From assembly GCF_013046825.1 (NCBI RefSeq), contig NZ_CP053187.1:1663501-1727500 (forward strand): a stretch of 64,000 nucleotides of DNA, read 5' to 3'. A model generated the notes under the pieces. It did no database searches, had not been told where the DNA came from, and was given only the letters and a program-made list of their open reading frames with translations. Shown here one piece after another: positions 35,360-44,912 of this stretch. Made by a program: the position numbers and the translations under genes. Each line of letters opens with the position of its first letter. The first letter of the stretch is position 1. This stretch comes from Turicibacter sanguinis (GTDB taxonomy: Bacteria; Bacillota_I; Bacilli_A; MOL361; Turicibacteraceae).

Positions 35360-35385
35360 ACGTGGATATTATGGTGGAGATGGGG
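35360..35385. other. Attachment site 3 (cassette-chromosome junction at ssrA)
   Basis: The left arm ggacgtgga (35358-35366 region) and core tggtggagatgggg (35372-35385) are shared with site 1. To the right the sequence is ssrA itself and the inverted arm is absent, as expected for a hybrid site formed by integration into the tmRNA gene. About 100 bp to the left are nearly the same as the DNA left of site 1. Confidence 0.8.
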
Positions 35386-35720
35386 GGAGTCGAACCCCCG
35401 TCCGAAAACACCGACCACTTAACTTTCTACAAGCTTAGTCTCCTATTGAATTTAACGGGTGACTGGTTAGGCGACAGACCTGTCAGACCGCGAGTTTGAT
35501 AATCTCTTCTAGGCTATTCAAACGGCACAGACTAGCGTATCCCACTAATAGTGAGCCTAAACATTCAACATGGGCGATTGAGTGAGTAGGCAGCTACGTT
35601 ATATTAAGCAGCTAATTGTAAGTTTGTTTTTCCGGTTATTATAAACCTCGACCTTTTAACGTGGGCGAACACGGCTTGCTTATTAAGCTCAAATGCCCCC
35701 GTCGAATCCGTAACATCCCC
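35372..35720 (-). ncRNA. ssrA: tmRNA (transfer-messenger RNA)
   Basis: About 349 bases, starting GGGGATGTTACGGATTCGAC on the minus strand and ending in the T-arm GGTTCGACTCC and ...CTCCACCA. It rescues stalled ribosomes with SmpB. The tag reading frame is at 35604-35633: GGA AAA ACA AAC TTA CAA TTA GCT GCT TAA, giving GKTNLQLAA. This is related to the GKTN start of Bacillus tags and ends in the usual LAA degron. The last 14 bases, including CCA, double as the integration core of the island, and remain intact. Confidence 0.97.
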
Positions 35721-35751
35721 AGGTTAATTTATCACTTAACTTACAGAATTA

Positions 35752-35780
35752 ATTATACTCGATTTTTAAATCTTTCGCAA
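35752..35780 (-). promoter_or_regulatory. Promoter of ssrA
   Basis: On the minus strand TTGCGA (complement of 35775-35780) and TATAAT (complement of 35752-35757) are separated by 17 bases. The start would lie about 25 bases upstream of the mature 5' end, which is then made by processing. Confidence 0.75.
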
Positions 35781-35944
35781 GTTTTCAATTAGATTAGTGA
35801 AATTCAAAACACTAATTATTGTGTGAAAACGACAAAAAAATATTCAGAATTTAAAAATAAAAAAATAAAAGCGTGTTTAAAATAAAAAAATCGGTTCATA
35901 CTATACCTGTGATTTCTGTTATTAAATCCAAATCGAGGTGAAAT

Positions 35945-36820
35945 ATGCTGACAGTTATAACAAATTTAATTTTAACCGTAATATTCACTTTTTCATCGGT
36001 TAGAATGCCCGTTACTAATGAAAAGCAAAATATTCAAAGCTCAACAGTTATGACAACGATGGAAAATAAAACAGAAAACAGTACTTTAAAAACCGTATCA
36101 AATTCAAATGTTTTGCAAAAACAGGAGTCACAAACAGGAGAAACTCAAACTACTTCTAAACAATTAAATAAGTCAAATTCAGAAATGATTACTTCTGATG
36201 ACATAAAAAAGCAAGTGGCAAATGAAAAATTATTTTCTGCATTATCAGAGGCAGTAGAGCAGTCTGAAAATGAGGTGCTTGTGAATGAGGAAGTGGAATC
36301 TGATGAGGGAACACAGCAGGTTGCTAAATTAAACTCAGGTGAAGAAAGTGATATTGCACCAATCGCAATGACACATGATTCAGAACCAGATGCAGGTATA
36401 GAGGAAACTGAATCAGTTTATAAAGATTATAGACAAACCTTTTACAGTGTTCAGTCTGGTGAAGTTAAAGTCGGTTATGGTTTATCTTATAATGATACAG
36501 AAATTCGTAATATTAATAATGTGATGCATTTTTATGATGATGAATACCAAGAATGGTTACCGATTGTTGCAGTAAATATTAATGAAGTATTAGAAGTCGG
36601 ACTTAATGAACGTGGAGTTCCTAATTATTATGGAACTATCTTAGAAATCACTTATCCATCAGGTGATGCGCAAAAAGCAATCGTATTAGATGCCTGTGGC
36701 GCTTGTAGTCGAGATAATCGTATTGATTTATGGGTATATGAAAAAGACTATAATCATGATGTGAAAGGAATTGAGTATCGAGTTATAAGGGAAGGATTTA
36801 AAGATGAAGACGAGCAATGA
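35945..36820 (+). CDS. Secreted 3D-domain (double-psi beta-barrel) protein
   Basis: This 291-residue exported protein has an N-terminal hydrophobic segment (residues 1-20), then a long serine/threonine/glutamine-rich linker to about 160. The C-terminal domain contains VLDACGACSRDNRIDLWVY, the 3D-type motif with its conserved aspartates, related to lytic-transglycosylase (MltA-like) barrels of spore and resuscitation proteins. A role in peptidoglycan remodelling is likely. ATG follows GAGGTG. It is the first chromosomal gene beyond ssrA, and a 43-aa gene overlaps its end. Confidence 0.75.
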   Translation: MLTVITNLILTVIFTFSSVRMPVTNEKQNIQSSTVMTTMENKTENSTLKTVSNSNVLQKQESQTGETQTTSKQLNKSNSEMITSDDIKKQVANEKLFSALSEAVEQSENEVLVNEEVESDEGTQQVAKLNSGEESDIAPIAMTHDSEPDAGIEETESVYKDYRQTFYSVQSGEVKVGYGLSYNDTEIRNINNVMHFYDDEYQEWLPIVAVNINEVLEVGLNERGVPNYYGTILEITYPSGDAQKAIVLDACGACSRDNRIDLWVYEKDYNHDVKGIEYRVIREGFKDEDEQ

Positions 36821-36935
36821 AGTTGAAAATCTTGAAATTTTATTAATTCAAATGATAGAAGATCAAACCTTGAGTGAGGATGATTATAACCTCATTCATA
36901 AATATTTAGTCAAAGTTAAAAATGATTTGCAATAA
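36804..36935 (+). CDS. Small 43-aa helical protein
   Basis: ATG 36804 follows AAGGGAAGG and lies inside the last codons of the 3D-domain gene in another frame. The product reads MKTSNEVENLEILLIQMIED and ends KYLVKVKNDLQ. A palindromic terminator follows at once. It is probably translated by coupling. Function unknown. Confidence 0.5.
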   Translation: MKTSNEVENLEILLIQMIEDQTLSEDDYNLIHKYLVKVKNDLQ

Positions 36936-36966
36936 AAAGGCATGAAGCGCGCTTCATGCCTTTTTT
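36935..36966. terminator. Bidirectional terminator
   Basis: Near-perfect palindrome AAAGGCATGAAGC / GCTTCATGCCTTT with flanking A and T tracts. It serves the 43-aa gene and the convergent LysR gene. Confidence 0.88.
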
Positions 36967-37861
36967 ATTTCAATAATTCATGTTTCGTTTGAGCAATAAT
37001 GAAGTTTTTAAATGCCATTAGAGTTGGACTAATAGATTTATTCCGAACACTGGCTAAATAAATATAGCGAGTGGGATTAGGATTTGAAATCTTAATTACT
37101 TTTACATCGAATTGATTTAGTATAGTAACTCGAGGTAAAATCGCAATTCCATAATTAAAAGCGACTAATCCAGCAACCACGCTATCTTCTTCGACTTCAC
37201 AAATGATATTTGGTTTTGTATTTGATTTTAAGAATAAATCATCAATCGTATGTCGAAGTTCGGTTTCTTTATTAAAAGATATAAATGGATAGTCTACTGT
37301 ATCTACTAAATCAATCTCATCTTGATGAGCAAGAGGGTGATTCTTTGGTACAATGAGAACCAACTCTTGTTCAGTAATGGGAACAAACTCAATGTCAGGT
37401 TCATTGTCAACATATGAACAAAGTATTAAGTCATACTTTTCATCTTTTAACCCTTGCAATAACTGATTGGATTCTCCTTGTGCGAAAGAAAAATGGACAT
37501 TCTGATAATCATCTTGCTGTAAAAATTGATTGATGAGTGTTGGGACAAATAACCCTTCAAGTGTGCAAATAAATCCTAATTCAATGGAACCCTGTGTATT
37601 ACTTGCTAGTTCACGTAGTTTCTTTTCCCCAAGTTCTAATTCATTTAACGCTGTTTCAACATAAGTTAAGAAAAATCGTCCGTATTTGGTGAGGCGAACG
37701 TTACGTCCCTGTTTTTCAAATAAATAAACTCCTAATTCTTTCTCAAGTGATGAAATAGCATGACTCAAACTTGGTTGAGTAATTGATAGTTGTTCAGCAG
37801 CCTGTGTATAATGCTCAAGTTTAGCTAAAACTCGAAAATATTGTAGATGGTTCAAGTTCAT
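36965..37861 (-). CDS. LysR family transcriptional regulator
   Basis: This 298-residue regulator has an N-terminal winged helix (residues 1-60: LNHLQYFRVLAKLEHYTQAA, then TQPSLSHAISSLEKELG) and a periplasmic-binding-like effector domain. Divergent transcription from the MFS transporter at 38213 suggests it controls that gene; gltB lies further on, so a GltC-like role is a second possibility. ATG follows AGGTGAAG. The effector is unknown. Confidence 0.9.
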   Translation of the reverse strand: MNLNHLQYFRVLAKLEHYTQAAEQLSITQPSLSHAISSLEKELGVYLFEKQGRNVRLTKYGRFFLTYVETALNELELGEKKLRELASNTQGSIELGFICTLEGLFVPTLINQFLQQDDYQNVHFSFAQGESNQLLQGLKDEKYDLILCSYVDNEPDIEFVPITEQELVLIVPKNHPLAHQDEIDLVDTVDYPFISFNKETELRHTIDDLFLKSNTKPNIICEVEEDSVVAGLVAFNYGIAILPRVTILNQFDVKVIKISNPNPTRYIYLASVRNKSISPTLMAFKNFIIAQTKHELLK

Positions 37862-38160
37862 GAATCTTCACCTCTTAATAATAGATTAAAATGCCTATAT
37901 TATATCATATTTAGAGTTATTCTATCTTCAAACAGAATTATTTTTTTGCTTAGCAGTCTCAGTCTGTTTTAAATTTGTATGTGTTAGATAGGGATAATAA
38001 AGGACAGAATTAAGGAAATTCCTTTATTTATTTTCTTAGTATTTGAAATCTAGCTTCTACTTCAGAGTCTGAATTTTTTATTTTGATTGATAAAATCTAT
38101 GCATGACTTAGTGCTTCCAACCTTTAATCTCCATAAAATATTCGGTAACGGTTTTAATAC

Positions 38161-38190
38161 TTCAAAAAACTTAACAAAAATGAGTATAAT
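38161..38190 (+). promoter_or_regulatory. Probable promoter of the MFS gene
   Basis: TTCAAA (38161-38166) and TATAAT (38185-38190) with 18-base spacing, 22 bases before the start codon. Confidence 0.45.
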
Positions 38191-38212
38191 GGATATAAAG
38201 GGGAGGAAAAAT

Positions 38213-39373
38213 ATGTTAACAATTTTGCTCATAATTATTTATATTGCTTTTATTAGTCTTGGTTTACCAGACGCCATTCTAGGTTCAGCATGGCCATTGA
38301 TGCATACTGATTTAAATGTTCCTATTTCTTATGCCGGAATCGCGACCATGATTGTCAGTGGAGGAACCATTATCTCAAGTTTTTTCAGCGAAAAAATGAT
38401 TCGAAAATTTGGAACAGGAAAAGTCACCACCATCAGTGTACTCTTAACAGCCACTGGCTTACTCGGGATTTATTTTGCGCCAAGCTTTATTTGGATCTGT
38501 CTTCTTGGAATTCCACTAGGAATCGGAGCTGGAGCAGTGGATGCTGCCTTAAATAACTTTGTCGCTCTTCATTATGAAGCGAAACACATGAACTGGCTTC
38601 ACTGTTTTTGGGGAATTGGCGCGACCTCAGGACCATTCATCATGTCTTTATTTCTACTCAATCAAAATGGATGGCGAATCGGATACGCAGCCATCGGAAT
38701 CATTCAAGCGATACTCGTTATTTGTTTGTTTATTTCGTTACCATTATGGCGTCAATTTGAAACGACTCAGAAAGTGGAGGAGGAAGACGATAATGGTATC
38801 AAAATAAAATCATTATTGAAAATTCCAGGAGCAAAACCGACACTTATCGCCTTTTTCTGTTATTGTGCAGTGGAACTTACCACCGGATTATGGGCCAGTT
38901 CTTACTTAGTTGTAAACGATGGACTAGCTGTTGAATTGGCCGCTAAATGGGCTTCATTTTACTACTTAGGGATTACAGTCGGAAGATTCATTGCTGGATT
39001 TTTAACAATGAAATTAACGAATACACAAATGATCCGAATCGGACAAACAATTTGTATCATAGGAGCTATTCTTTTAGTCTTACCTATCACTAGTGTGTTT
39101 AAATTAATAGGACTCATCTTCATTGGATTAGGATGTGCACCAATTTATCCTGCAATGCTTCACGAAACGCCGAATCGATTTGGAAAAGAATTATCTCAGC
39201 GTTTAATGGGGATTCAAATGGCAACAGCCTATGTGGGAAGCACCTTAATTCCACCACTATTTGGCGCTCTATCAAAAGTTCTAGGATTACAAATGTTACC
39301 TTACTTTTTATTAATCTTCTTAATCATTATGCTGGTTTCTTCAGAGAAAGCAGCCTATAAAAAAACAAACTAA
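38213..39373 (+). CDS. MFS transporter
   Basis: This 386-residue membrane protein has about 12 hydrophobic segments. The first reads MLTILLIIIYIAFISLGLPD, and the loop between segments 2 and 3 contains the MFS-type EKMIRKFGTGK. The pattern LGIPLGIGAGAVDAALNNF and the fold resemble the FucP-like or sugar/drug-type branch; the substrate is not evident. ATG 38213 with GGGGAGG is chosen over an in-frame ATG at 38087 that lacks a ribosome site. Its divergent neighbour is a LysR regulator. Confidence 0.85.
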   Translation: MLTILLIIIYIAFISLGLPDAILGSAWPLMHTDLNVPISYAGIATMIVSGGTIISSFFSEKMIRKFGTGKVTTISVLLTATGLLGIYFAPSFIWICLLGIPLGIGAGAVDAALNNFVALHYEAKHMNWLHCFWGIGATSGPFIMSLFLLNQNGWRIGYAAIGIIQAILVICLFISLPLWRQFETTQKVEEEDDNGIKIKSLLKIPGAKPTLIAFFCYCAVELTTGLWASSYLVVNDGLAVELAAKWASFYYLGITVGRFIAGFLTMKLTNTQMIRIGQTICIIGAILLVLPITSVFKLIGLIFIGLGCAPIYPAMLHETPNRFGKELSQRLMGIQMATAYVGSTLIPPLFGALSKVLGLQMLPYFLLIFLIIMLVSSEKAAYKKTN

Positions 39374-39381
39374 AACTGACA

Positions 39382-39408
39382 AAAGGAGCCAAACATTGGC
39401 TCCTTTAA
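39382..39408 (+). terminator. Terminator after the MFS gene
   Basis: 11-bp stem AAAGGAGCCAA / TTGGCTCCTTT; the T-tract is short. Confidence 0.65.
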
Positions 39409-39548
39409 ATATGTTTAGGAAAAAAATAGATAAATTTTTTGAGTCTTATTTTAGAAATTTGCTTTTTAAAAAAATGATTGATGATAGTCAAAACTTTAGT
39501 TCCCAATTCTAGGCCTTTGCATATTTTATAGGTAAAGGAGGAAATAAG

Positions 39549-39914
39549 ATGATCAGAAAAGAAATAGGTTTTTTAAAATTAGGAACAATCTTTTTACAAA
39601 TTGTTTTTATGTTACTCTTAATCCCAGCCACTCAGTTATGGACGAGTCGATTACTTGGTGGTTTTATTATTAATTCATTTAGTTTAGTCGTTTTATTATT
39701 ACTTCATGCTTATACATATCGTGAATGCAGTCGAAGTCGGATGCCGAAAATTGGGCATTTAGTAGGAATAATAGCTACTGCGATACAAGTTAGCTTCCCC
39801 CTATATCTTATCGCGACACTAATTTTAGGATTTGAATCTTATGTTGTCTTAGCCAATCGATTGCCTTGGAAATTAGATCAATTAAGTAAGCCGAAAAAAG
39901 TGAAATCAAATTAA
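39549..39914 (+). CDS. Small integral membrane protein, 121 aa
   Basis: Three to four hydrophobic segments (about residues 10-27, 34-55, 70-92 and 82-98) and a basic C-terminus (LSKPKKVKSN). ATG follows TAAAGGAGG. It is a single-gene unit with its own terminator at 39918-39950. No family recognised. Confidence 0.65.
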   Translation: MIRKEIGFLKLGTIFLQIVFMLLLIPATQLWTSRLLGGFIINSFSLVVLLLLHAYTYRECSRSRMPKIGHLVGIIATAIQVSFPLYLIATLILGFESYVVLANRLPWKLDQLSKPKKVKSN

Positions 39915-39917
39915 GAT

Positions 39918-39950
39918 GAGCTAATGTCCGACTTAGCTCTCTTTTTTTAT
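39918..39950 (+). terminator. Terminator
   Basis: Stem GAGCTAA / TTAGCTC followed by seven T. Confidence 0.75.
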
Positions 39951-39980
39951 CCTTAAGTGTCAGAAAAGGTCGTATGATAG

Positions 39981-40044
39981 TTGACGATATGAACACTTCA
40001 TATGATAATTAACATAAGTACCTAAAATTGGGAGATACTTATGT
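39981..40044 (+). promoter_or_regulatory. gltB promoter with a leader inverted repeat
   Basis: TTGACG (39981-39986) and GATAAT (40004-40009) have 17-base spacing. ACATAAGTA and TACTTATGT form a 9-bp inverted repeat at about 40011-40043, just before the ribosome site, and could be an operator or an RNA hairpin. Confidence 0.55.
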
Positions 40045-40062
40045 AGGAGTAAGGAGGAAAGC

Positions 40063-43000
40063 ATGATGTTTGATCATTCAAATTGTGGGATTGGGGCCAT
40101 CGCTAATCTTGACGGAACTTATAGCCATGAAATTATTCAACAGGGGATGACCCTCTTAAAAGCACTCAGCCATCGCGGGGGAAAAGCGAAGGATGGGACA
40201 GGTGATGGATGTGGGATTTTAATGCAAATTCCCCATCATTATTATGAAAAAAAATATGACATCAAAGGTTCATTTGCCCTTATGATGACTTTCTTACCAA
40301 AAGATTTAGTTGAAAGAAAAAAAGCATTAGATATTATACATGATGCAATGAAATCAAATCATGTTGAGGTCATGAAAGAAATCGTGGTGCCTGTTGATTC
40401 AACTCTTTTAAAACCAAAGGCACGTGCAACAGAACCATTTATTATGCAATTTATTTTAGATTGTGAAGACCAAGTGACATTATATAAGGTGCGTCGTCGC
40501 ATTGAGCAACAATGGAAGTTTGCTAATTTAGCTGATCGTACGTGTTATATATCATCATGCTCAGCAAAAACAGTTGTTTATAAGGGATTATTGACACCTG
40601 AAGAATTACCGAATTATTACTTAGATTTACAAGATGAAGCGTTCCATTCAAACTTCTGTATCGTACATCAACGTTTCTCAACCAATACCAATCCATCTTG
40701 GAATTTAGCACAGCCATTCCGATATTTAGCACACAACGGAGAAATCAATACGGTGTCAGGTAATATTGAATGGTCAAATTCACGCGTTGGACTTGCGACT
40801 CATAAAGACGTTTATCCAATTTGTAATGAGCGCCATTCAGACAGTGCAAATCTTGATCGAACGCTTGAGTCTTGGATTTATGAAGGATTTGACCTTGAAA
40901 ATATCGTGACGCGTTTATTACCTAAAGCATACGAAAAAGATGCGGGTGTGAGTGAGGAACTTAAAGCGTATTATGAATATAGTAATTTAAAACAAGAACC
41001 ATGGGATGGGCCAGCTGGGGTTATTATTTGTGATGGGCATAAATTAATTGCTACTCTTGACCGCAATGGATTACGTCCATTCCGCTACGTTCAAACAGAC
41101 AAACAGGTCGTTTTAGCCTCAGAAATTGGGGTCCTAAATACACCGCTTGAAAACATCAAAATGGCAAGCCGAATTCAAGCAAGCGAGCTACTTTGTATCG
41201 ATTTAGACAACCAAATCATCACAAAAGACGAAGAAGTCAAAGCTATGTTAGCCGCGCAACATCCATATCATGAGTGGTTGACAAAAAAAATAATCAAACC
41301 AGCTGCAAAGTATGACTTTAACGCAGAAGTAGCAGATTACACACAAAAATTTGCCTACACTAAAGCCGAATACATGCAAGAGTTAAAATCATTAGTGGAG
41401 ACGGGAAAGGAAGCCATTGGATCTTTTCCATATACGGCACAGTTGAATATTTTAAAGTCTAGTCCACAACTATTCTTCGATTACTTCAAACAAAATTTTG
41501 CACAGGTAACCAACCCACCACTGGATTCAATCCGTGAAAAAAGAGTCTTCTCATTAAAGACTTCTTTAACACCGGTTGTCTCATTAAAAGATGAGCCATT
41601 AACTTACCCAGTGTATCAATTAGAATCACCTATTTTAATGCAAAATCAATATGAAACTTTACTAAAGGAAACCACATTCAAACACATTCACCTATCGTTA
41701 AAAATTGACACCACCTTACGTGATGCTGTTGCGAAGTTCAGACAAAGCGTCATTGAGGCAACAAATGAAGGTGTTCATATCATTATTTTAGACGATGAAT
41801 GTGAAGGAAAAGTCATTCCATCTTTAATGGCGACAAGTATTGCGCATGAAGTATTAGTTAAAATGGGGAAACGTCTAGAAGTTCGACTCATCTTAAAATG
41901 TGGTGATGCCCGTTTACCGATTCATTTTGCAATGTTACTTGCTTATGGAGGTGACTTCATCTATCCATATTTCTGCTATCACGTCATTACAAAAAATGTA
42001 GAAGATAAAGAAACAGTTCTTAAAAATTATTTAAATGGATGTAAAGCCGCTTTATTAAAACAAATGGCTAAAATGGGAATCTCAACGATTTCTTCGTACC
42101 GTGGATCAAAAGTGTTTGAAGTTGTTGGTCTAAATGATGAGGTGACCTCTTTATTTACAAGTAAATCATCATTATTTGGTGGGAAATCCTACGAAGACAT
42201 TGAAGCGGGATTACTAGGAGAAGGGCTAGATTTAGCAAAAGTCAATGAATATCAAAACATGGACTCAATCTTCATGAATCACGCATACTCAAAAAAATTC
42301 ATCAAAGACATTAAAGCTGTCGTATCCGCTAATGATTATGATGGATTCAAACGCTTAACTGAAGAAGAAAGAAATCGTCAAATTAACCTTCGTGATTGCT
42401 TAAGCTTAAACAGAACTCAATCGATAGCGATCGAAGACGTTCAACCAGTCGAAGAGATTATTCGTCATTTTGTTGCATCAGCGATGTCATACGGTGCTTT
42501 ATCTATTGAAGCTCATGAAACGATTGCCCGTGCTTTTAATGAACTTGGAGCATCTTCAAATAGCGGTGAAGGTGGGGAACTTGTTGAACGTTTTGGAACG
42601 ATGACCGCTTCAAAAGTGAAGCAAGTTGCTTCAGGCCGTTTTGGTGTTACCTATGATTATTTACGTAGCGCTGAAGAAATTCAAATCAAGATGGCACAAG
42701 GTGCAAAACCTGGAGAAGGTGGACATTTACCAAAATCAAAAGTTGATGAAAATATTGCCCGCGTTCGCTATGCCAAACAAGGTGTAGATTTAATTTCACC
42801 ACCCCCTCACCACGATATTTATTCCATTGAAGATTTAGCGCAGTTAATTCATGATTTACAAACAACAAATCCATCTGCTCTGATCAGTGTTAAATTAGCA
42901 TCACTTGCAAACGTTGGAACGATTGCAAATGGAGTGGTTAAAGCAGGAGCTGCTAAAGTGGTTATTTCAGGATTTAATGGAGGAACAGGTGCTTCACCAA

Positions 43001-44199
43001 AATCTTCACTAAAATACACGGGACTTCCTTGGGAATATGGGCTATATCAAGCGCACAAATCATTACTAGAAAATGATGTACGTCATGAAACGTTTATCCA
43101 AGTTGATGGACAAATTAAATCAGGGTATGACGTGGTCATGGGAGCAATCCTTGGAGCCGATGAATTCGGAATCGGAACCATGTGCCTTGTCATGGTAGAC
43201 TGCATCGGATGTAAACAATGTCATACAGGTAAATGTCCCGCTGGAATTACCACTCAAGATGAAACATTGCGTGCTCGCCTCAAACAAGATCCGACGTTAT
43301 TAAAAACTTATTTAACTTATGTGGCGCGCCAAACACGTGAAATTATGTCTTACCTTGGAGTGAAATCACTTGAAGAACTTCGTGGACGCACAGACCTTTT
43401 AGTTGTGCCAAATCATTTAAAATTAGATTGGTTACAACCATTGCCTGTGACTCAAGATATGAATGTGAGAAAACAGCAGATACCAGTGCCAAAGTTAGTG
43501 GCAAACGAAGTAAATACTATTGATTCTTCTTTAAGAACACTTGGGGTGCAACTCGTAAGTGATCAAATGCGTACATTTGAAACTTATGGTTATGCTGGAC
43601 AAAGTTTTGGAGCCTTCATGAATGAAAGTGTTGAACTTATTCATACTGGATATGCCAATGACTATGTTGGTAAAGGATTAAGTGGCGGACGTATTACCGT
43701 TAAAGTTAATGAGACGATTCGCCAATTAGAAGAAGAAAACCCTGAATATATCAATCATCACTTAATTGCTGGAAATACGATTCTTTACGGTGCGACTTCA
43801 GGAACATGTTATCTTGAAGGGCGAGTTGGAGAACGTTTTGCCGTCCGTAACTCAGGTGCAACGGCAATCAATCACGGAATGGGAGTTCATGCCTGTGAAT
43901 ACATGACAGGTGGAGTTGTTATTTCCTTAGGAGATGTGGACGCGAATATTGGTGCCGGTATGACAGGTGGATTGTTATTCATTTATAAACCATCGGATCT
44001 CAACCTAAAACTTAATACGGCCTACGTCAATGTCTTTGAAATGAAAGAAGAACATCGACAAATTCTAAGTGCTGTGTTACAAGATTACGTTATCAAAACA
44101 AATAACACACTTGCCTCAAAAATTTTAGTTAACTTCGAAGAAGAGGCATTGAACTTTACACTCATTACATCATCAGATTACTATGAATTAGAACTATAA
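40063..44199 (+). CDS. gltB: Glutamate synthase large subunit
   Basis: It forms glutamate from glutamine and 2-oxoglutarate. The class II glutaminase domain follows a short propeptide, with the nucleophile Cys8 (NCGIGAI). The FMN-binding synthase domain runs from about residue 700 to 1080, with cysteines at 1047, 1050, 1053 and 1058 (CIGCKQCHTGKCP) for the iron-sulfur cluster. The C-terminal GXGXG helix domain follows. At 1378 residues it is somewhat shorter than the usual 1480-1530. No gltD small subunit lies next to it, so the electron donor must be encoded elsewhere or be ferredoxin. ATG follows AAGGAGG. Confidence 0.95.
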   Translation: MMFDHSNCGIGAIANLDGTYSHEIIQQGMTLLKALSHRGGKAKDGTGDGCGILMQIPHHYYEKKYDIKGSFALMMTFLPKDLVERKKALDIIHDAMKSNHVEVMKEIVVPVDSTLLKPKARATEPFIMQFILDCEDQVTLYKVRRRIEQQWKFANLADRTCYISSCSAKTVVYKGLLTPEELPNYYLDLQDEAFHSNFCIVHQRFSTNTNPSWNLAQPFRYLAHNGEINTVSGNIEWSNSRVGLATHKDVYPICNERHSDSANLDRTLESWIYEGFDLENIVTRLLPKAYEKDAGVSEELKAYYEYSNLKQEPWDGPAGVIICDGHKLIATLDRNGLRPFRYVQTDKQVVLASEIGVLNTPLENIKMASRIQASELLCIDLDNQIITKDEEVKAMLAAQHPYHEWLTKKIIKPAAKYDFNAEVADYTQKFAYTKAEYMQELKSLVETGKEAIGSFPYTAQLNILKSSPQLFFDYFKQNFAQVTNPPLDSIREKRVFSLKTSLTPVVSLKDEPLTYPVYQLESPILMQNQYETLLKETTFKHIHLSLKIDTTLRDAVAKFRQSVIEATNEGVHIIILDDECEGKVIPSLMATSIAHEVLVKMGKRLEVRLILKCGDARLPIHFAMLLAYGGDFIYPYFCYHVITKNVEDKETVLKNYLNGCKAALLKQMAKMGISTISSYRGSKVFEVVGLNDEVTSLFTSKSSLFGGKSYEDIEAGLLGEGLDLAKVNEYQNMDSIFMNHAYSKKFIKDIKAVVSANDYDGFKRLTEEERNRQINLRDCLSLNRTQSIAIEDVQPVEEIIRHFVASAMSYGALSIEAHETIARAFNELGASSNSGEGGELVERFGTMTASKVKQVASGRFGVTYDYLRSAEEIQIKMAQGAKPGEGGHLPKSKVDENIARVRYAKQGVDLISPPPHHDIYSIEDLAQLIHDLQTTNPSALISVKLASLANVGTIANGVVKAGAAKVVISGFNGGTGASPKSSLKYTGLPWEYGLYQAHKSLLENDVRHETFIQVDGQIKSGYDVVMGAILGADEFGIGTMCLVMVDCIGCKQCHTGKCPAGITTQDETLRARLKQDPTLLKTYLTYVARQTREIMSYLGVKSLEELRGRTDLLVVPNHLKLDWLQPLPVTQDMNVRKQQIPVPKLVANEVNTIDSSLRTLGVQLVSDQMRTFETYGYAGQSFGAFMNESVELIHTGYANDYVGKGLSGGRITVKVNETIRQLEEENPEYINHHLIAGNTILYGATSGTCYLEGRVGERFAVRNSGATAINHGMGVHACEYMTGGVVISLGDVDANIGAGMTGGLLFIYKPSDLNLKLNTAYVNVFEMKEEHRQILSAVLQDYVIKTNNTLASKILVNFEEEALNFTLITSSDYYELEL

Positions 44200-44201
44200 C
44201 C

Positions 44202-44233
44202 AAAAGTGCTATCCTTGAGATAGCACTTTTTTA
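44202..44233 (+). terminator. Terminator after gltB
   Basis: 12-bp stem AAAAGTGCTATC / GATAGCACTTTT followed by T. Confidence 0.85.
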
Positions 44234-44438
44234 ATACAATGATAAATAAATATTGTTAAAAAATGGTATAATCGTTTTAGTAGTAAGGGGAATAGGATGT
44301 TAAAGAAAAGGATAACCATGATTGCAATGAGGGGGAAAAATATAAGATGCGAGATATAAAGGGACATGATGTCTTGTAGGAGCTGATATTATGAAATTTA
44401 ATAGCGCTTAAATGTGATGAATTAAAGGGGGGAATGAA

Positions 44439-44837
44439 ATGTTAAAAAAAATCATGATCATGATGTTACTGTTCATCGTAGCAGGGTGTCAAAGACAAGA
44501 GAATCTACAGGAAACACCGATTCATACATCCATTCAATTATTTTCAACTTTAACAGGAAATTTAGTTCAAACAGACGACGAGTCTTATAAAGAATATGTT
44601 GAATTATTTCATGATCTATTCAAAGAAAAGGCAACGTATGAAAAGTTTCTAGGATTAAAAAATATGACAGGCTCAACAGGAGTGAGTTATTCAAACTTCG
44701 TCATGATGCAGTTAGATAATGGGGAAATGATACTTGTCTCCTTTGTTCCATGGCCAGAAGAAGACCGATATGAAATTTACGATATTTATCTTGTACCAGA
44801 TTCAGTGAAGTATTATTTTGAAGATATTCAAAACTAA
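44439..44837 (+). CDS. Small lipoprotein, 132 aa
   Basis: A signal peptide with a lipobox, MLKKIMIMMLLFIVAGC, places the lipidated cysteine at residue 17. The mature part is acidic with no recognised domain. ATG follows AAAGGGGGG. It lies alone between the gltB terminator and the hairpin at 44913-44943. Function unknown. Confidence 0.75.
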   Translation: MLKKIMIMMLLFIVAGCQRQENLQETPIHTSIQLFSTLTGNLVQTDDESYKEYVELFHDLFKEKATYEKFLGLKNMTGSTGVSYSNFVMMQLDNGEMILVSFVPWPEEDRYEIYDIYLVPDSVKYYFEDIQN

Positions 44838-44912
44838 GCGCCAGCCATGATAAAATACTTGAAGAAGGGTTCACAGATGACGAGTAAAGCGTTTAGATAT
44901 TCCATTGAAATT

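Noticed and set aside
39981-40044. A riboswitch or T-box upstream of gltB
   Set aside because: Only a simple 9-bp inverted repeat is present; no T-box sequence, glutamine or other aptamer motif is visible.
44297-44359. 20-codon ORF with a ribosome-like site (AGGGGAATAGG), starting MLKKRITMIAMRGKNI
   Set aside because: Too short and without a recognisable product; it may be a remnant of a lipoprotein paralogue because the next gene also begins MLKK.
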